Below, one piece after another: positions 62,588 through 64,000 of a stretch of 64,000 nt of DNA. Under the pieces are notes generated by a model that was given only the letters and a program-made list of their open reading frames with translations, did not search any database and had not been told where the DNA came from. Source of the stretch: Amycolatopsis albispora (GTDB lineage: Bacteria; Actinomycetota; Actinomycetes; Mycobacteriales; Pseudonocardiaceae). Every line of letters starts with the position of its first letter. Position 1 is the stretch's first letter. The stretch spans positions 5,828,001 through 5,892,000 of the forward strand of contig NZ_CP015163.1 of assembly GCF_003312875.1 (NCBI RefSeq). Reading direction: 5' to 3'. Position numbers and translations under genes: made by a program.

Positions 62588-62688
62588 GCCGGGAGAGCGG
62601 CTTTTTCAGCAGGTCGTGAAAATTCTCTGATCAGATCTGTGAATTAGCGCACGTTCTTCCACGGGCTGAGAATCGCGGCTCTCCCGGC
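62588..62688. repeat. 11-bp inverted repeat enclosing an AT-rich stretch
   Basis: GCCGGGAGAGC (62588-62598) is exactly complementary to GCTCTCCCGGC (62678-62688), enclosing 79 bp that are AT-rich for this genome and include the perfect palindrome TCTGATCAGA (62626-62635). It could be a structured RNA or terminator region, or a small inserted element, between the operon and DUF397. Confidence 0.5.
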
Positions 62689-62695
62689 GGGATTT

Positions 62696-62947
62696 TCACC
62701 GCAGGTCGAACTGACCCGCCTTCACCGCGGTCACGAAGGCGTCCCATTCACCGGCGTCGAATACGAAGACCGGACTCTCGGTGAGCTTGGTGTCGCGCAC
62801 CCCGACCAGTCCGGGCACGCCGAGGTTGACCTCCACGCAGTTGCCCCCGTTGGGCTCGCTCGCGAAGGACTTCTCCCAGGCAGAAGCCTCGAACCGCGCC
62901 GCGGCCGTGCCCGGGTCGTAATCGGTGACCCGGGGATAATCCGCCAT
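62696..62947 (-). CDS. DUF397 protein
   Basis: An 83-residue DUF397 protein: the pattern W-x-K-S-F-x-S...GGNCVEV and VRDTKLTESPVFVF are the family core. These small actinobacterial proteins usually sit beside an HTH regulator (Scr1/BldB-like or whiJ-type systems); no such partner is seen here, only the DUF574 methyltransferase further right. ATG 62947 follows GGAGG. Function uncertain; linked to developmental or secondary-metabolism control in streptomycetes. Confidence 0.85.
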   Translation of the reverse strand: MADYPRVTDYDPGTAAARFEASAWEKSFASEPNGGNCVEVNLGVPGLVGVRDTKLTESPVFVFDAGEWDAFVTAVKAGQFDLR

Positions 62948-63308
62948 CTGACCTACCTCCATGCCTGCATCACGAACCCGCCACACCTGGCCCAGGTGGA
63001 CCCGCTACTGGCAACCCTCCGTGAGAAAACCGCCGTGCGGGCGGGGCCACCCGGGTGATCACCCGTCGATCGCTCGACAGCAAGATTAATCTAGGAGTAG
63101 GATTATTCCTAGCGGCATGGGGGGCACGGTCAGGATATCGCCGTCGCGGCGGCCCGATCGGCCAGGCGGATCCTCAGGGGAGGACACAGGTTTGCACACA
63201 GGGGACGTTTTTCCGGATCGAACCGACAACACCCAGGCCGGGAACGGGAGGAGCTGACCGATGACCGTGCGCCTGCTGGCCCCGACCGAGCGCCGCGAAG
63301 AGCCGGAC
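62948..63308. other. Gene-free spacer with AT-rich palindromes
   Basis: The 361-bp gap holds AGATTAATCT (63083-63092) and CTAGGA-N10-TCCTAG (63091-63112), overlapping palindromes in an AT-rich patch, and a strong ribosome-binding site GGAGGAG in front of ATG 63261. That start leads into a frame antisense to the methyltransferase gene. Confidence 0.5.
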
Positions 63309-64000
63309 TCAGCCCTTCCTGGCGACCCCGCCGAGCATGAAGGACGCTGGCGGATTATGCGCGACCTCGGCGGTAGCCTCGGATTCCGCCTCGTCAAGAC
63401 GCCACTCCGGAAGCCAGACCACCCCCGGGTCCACCACGGCGAAGTCACCGAACAACGCCGTGAACTCGGCGCGGGTGCGCAGGGTGACGGGGGTGCTGGA
63501 CTGCTTGTACTGCTCGTGGACGGCCTGGAGCTGAACCAGATGCTCGGGCGGCACCCCGTCGGTCGTGCCGTGTGACATGATCAACAACGATCCCGGCGGC
63601 AGCAGCTCGCGGTAACGCGCGACCGCCGCCTCGCCCCCGTCCTCGGGGGAAACGAAGTGCAGCACGGCCACCATGAGCAGGCCGAGCGGCTTCGCCGGGT
63701 CGAGCACGCCGGTGGCGAAGGCCTGCTCCCACACGTTTTCCACGTCACGCAGGTCTCCGTGGAGGACCGCGTGCCTGCTCGGATCGCCGTTCTCCTCCAG
63801 CAGGATCTTGCTGTGCGCCACCGCGACCGGCTCGTTGTCCACGTAGACGCAGCGGGTGCTCGAATCGAGCTTGTCGGCCACCTCGTGCACGTTGCCCACG
63901 GTCGGCACGCCGGAGCCGAGGTCGAGGAACTGGGTGATGCCGTTGCGCACCGCGTAGGTCACCGCCCGGCCGAGGAACTCGCGGTTCACGCGGGCGTTCA
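63309..64000 (-). CDS. DUF574 SAM-dependent methyltransferase (5' end outside)
   Basis: A Methyltransf_19/DUF574 protein, very common in actinobacteria and often beside DUF397. Family landmarks: RVNREFLGRAV at the visible N-terminal edge, QFLDLGSGVPTVGNVH (motif I), CVYVDNEPVAVAHS, and HFVSPEDGG. The frame stays open to the window end, so the start lies beyond 64000. Substrate unknown. Confidence 0.85.
   Translation of the reverse strand, partial: NARVNREFLGRAVTYAVRNGITQFLDLGSGVPTVGNVHEVADKLDSSTRCVYVDNEPVAVAHSKILLEENGDPSRHAVLHGDLRDVENVWEQAFATGVLDPAKPLGLLMVAVLHFVSPEDGGEAAVARYRELLPPGSLLIMSHGTTDGVPPEHLVQLQAVHEQYKQSSTPVTLRTRAEFTALFGDFAVVDPGVVWLPEWRLDEAESEATAEVAHNPPASFMLGGVARKG

Noticed and set aside
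62556..62640. CRP-like sequence TGTGA-N6-GCACG near 62640
   Set aside because: Two mismatches, and it lies downstream of the operon rather than in a promoter.

Overview
The window is high-G+C actinobacterial chromosome, most likely from a Pseudonocardiales member such as Amycolatopsis. Evidence for this: a WhiB protein, DUF397 and DUF574-type methyltransferase genes, many GTG starts, frequent leaderless-type promoters, rare TTA leucine codons, and gene order that (from memory) matches two stretches of the Mycobacterium tuberculosis chromosome. No prophage, insertion sequence, CRISPR array or biosynthetic cluster is visible.

Layout. 1-16.1 kb follows the crp / MBL hydrolase / ridA / DUF4177 / two ArsA-like ATPases / whiB4 / ponA2 / metallophosphoesterase block (Rv3675-Rv3683 in M. 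tuberculosis). It carries inserted accessory genes: an MFS exporter, a DnaN-like clamp paralogue, a VapBC pair, a Nudix hydrolase, two related unknown proteins, a lipase and a small membrane protein. A tRNA-Pro(CGG) closes the block. 16.3-28 kb is accessory: secreted proteins, a methyltransferase, an S9 peptidase, stress genes (dps, ohr, flavin reductase, furA-katA), an esterase, a second MFS exporter and a repeat-rich gene-free stretch. 28-36.2 kb holds rtcB, ask-asd, a membrane glycosyltransferase, a nitroreductase and leuA with a leucine attenuator leader. 36.2-41.3 kb holds regulators, SDR-type enzymes and transporters, with two pairs of convergent genes that overlap. 41.3-47.2 kb is a five-gene oligopeptide ABC transporter. 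47.4-54.8 kb is a second conserved block: kinase, recR, ybaB, N-acetylmuramoyl amidase, an HxlR/PPOX pair, dnaX, SRP RNA and phoD. 54.9-62.6 kb has two two-component systems back to back, the second leading into a four-gene membrane/exported-protein operon of unknown function that looks metal-related. The end has DUF397 and a truncated DUF574 methyltransferase.

How genes work together. Peroxide and starvation defence (furA-katA, ohr, dps, flavin reductase) lies within about 6 kb. Cell-wall functions (ponA2, amidase), aspartate-family and leucine biosynthesis (ask-asd, leuA) and DNA replication/repair (dnaX, recR, ybaB) are the housekeeping core.

The most unusual signals are: (i) five copies of a 53-bp perfect or near-perfect palindrome, each at gene 3' ends, with a covarying arm in one copy and a flipped half in another; (ii) a repeated 13-bp palindrome GTCC-N5-GGAC that in all 17 coding cases sits in the same reading frame and usually has an A/T centre; (iii) the TCS plus four-gene operon whose membrane protein carries a duplicated WD-x2-WH...G-x-D...PH motif; (iv) three intergenic TACT-N4-AGTA operators. 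Coordinates were read by hand, and start codons were chosen from ribosome-binding sites or from -10 hexamers lying 6-8 nt upstream.
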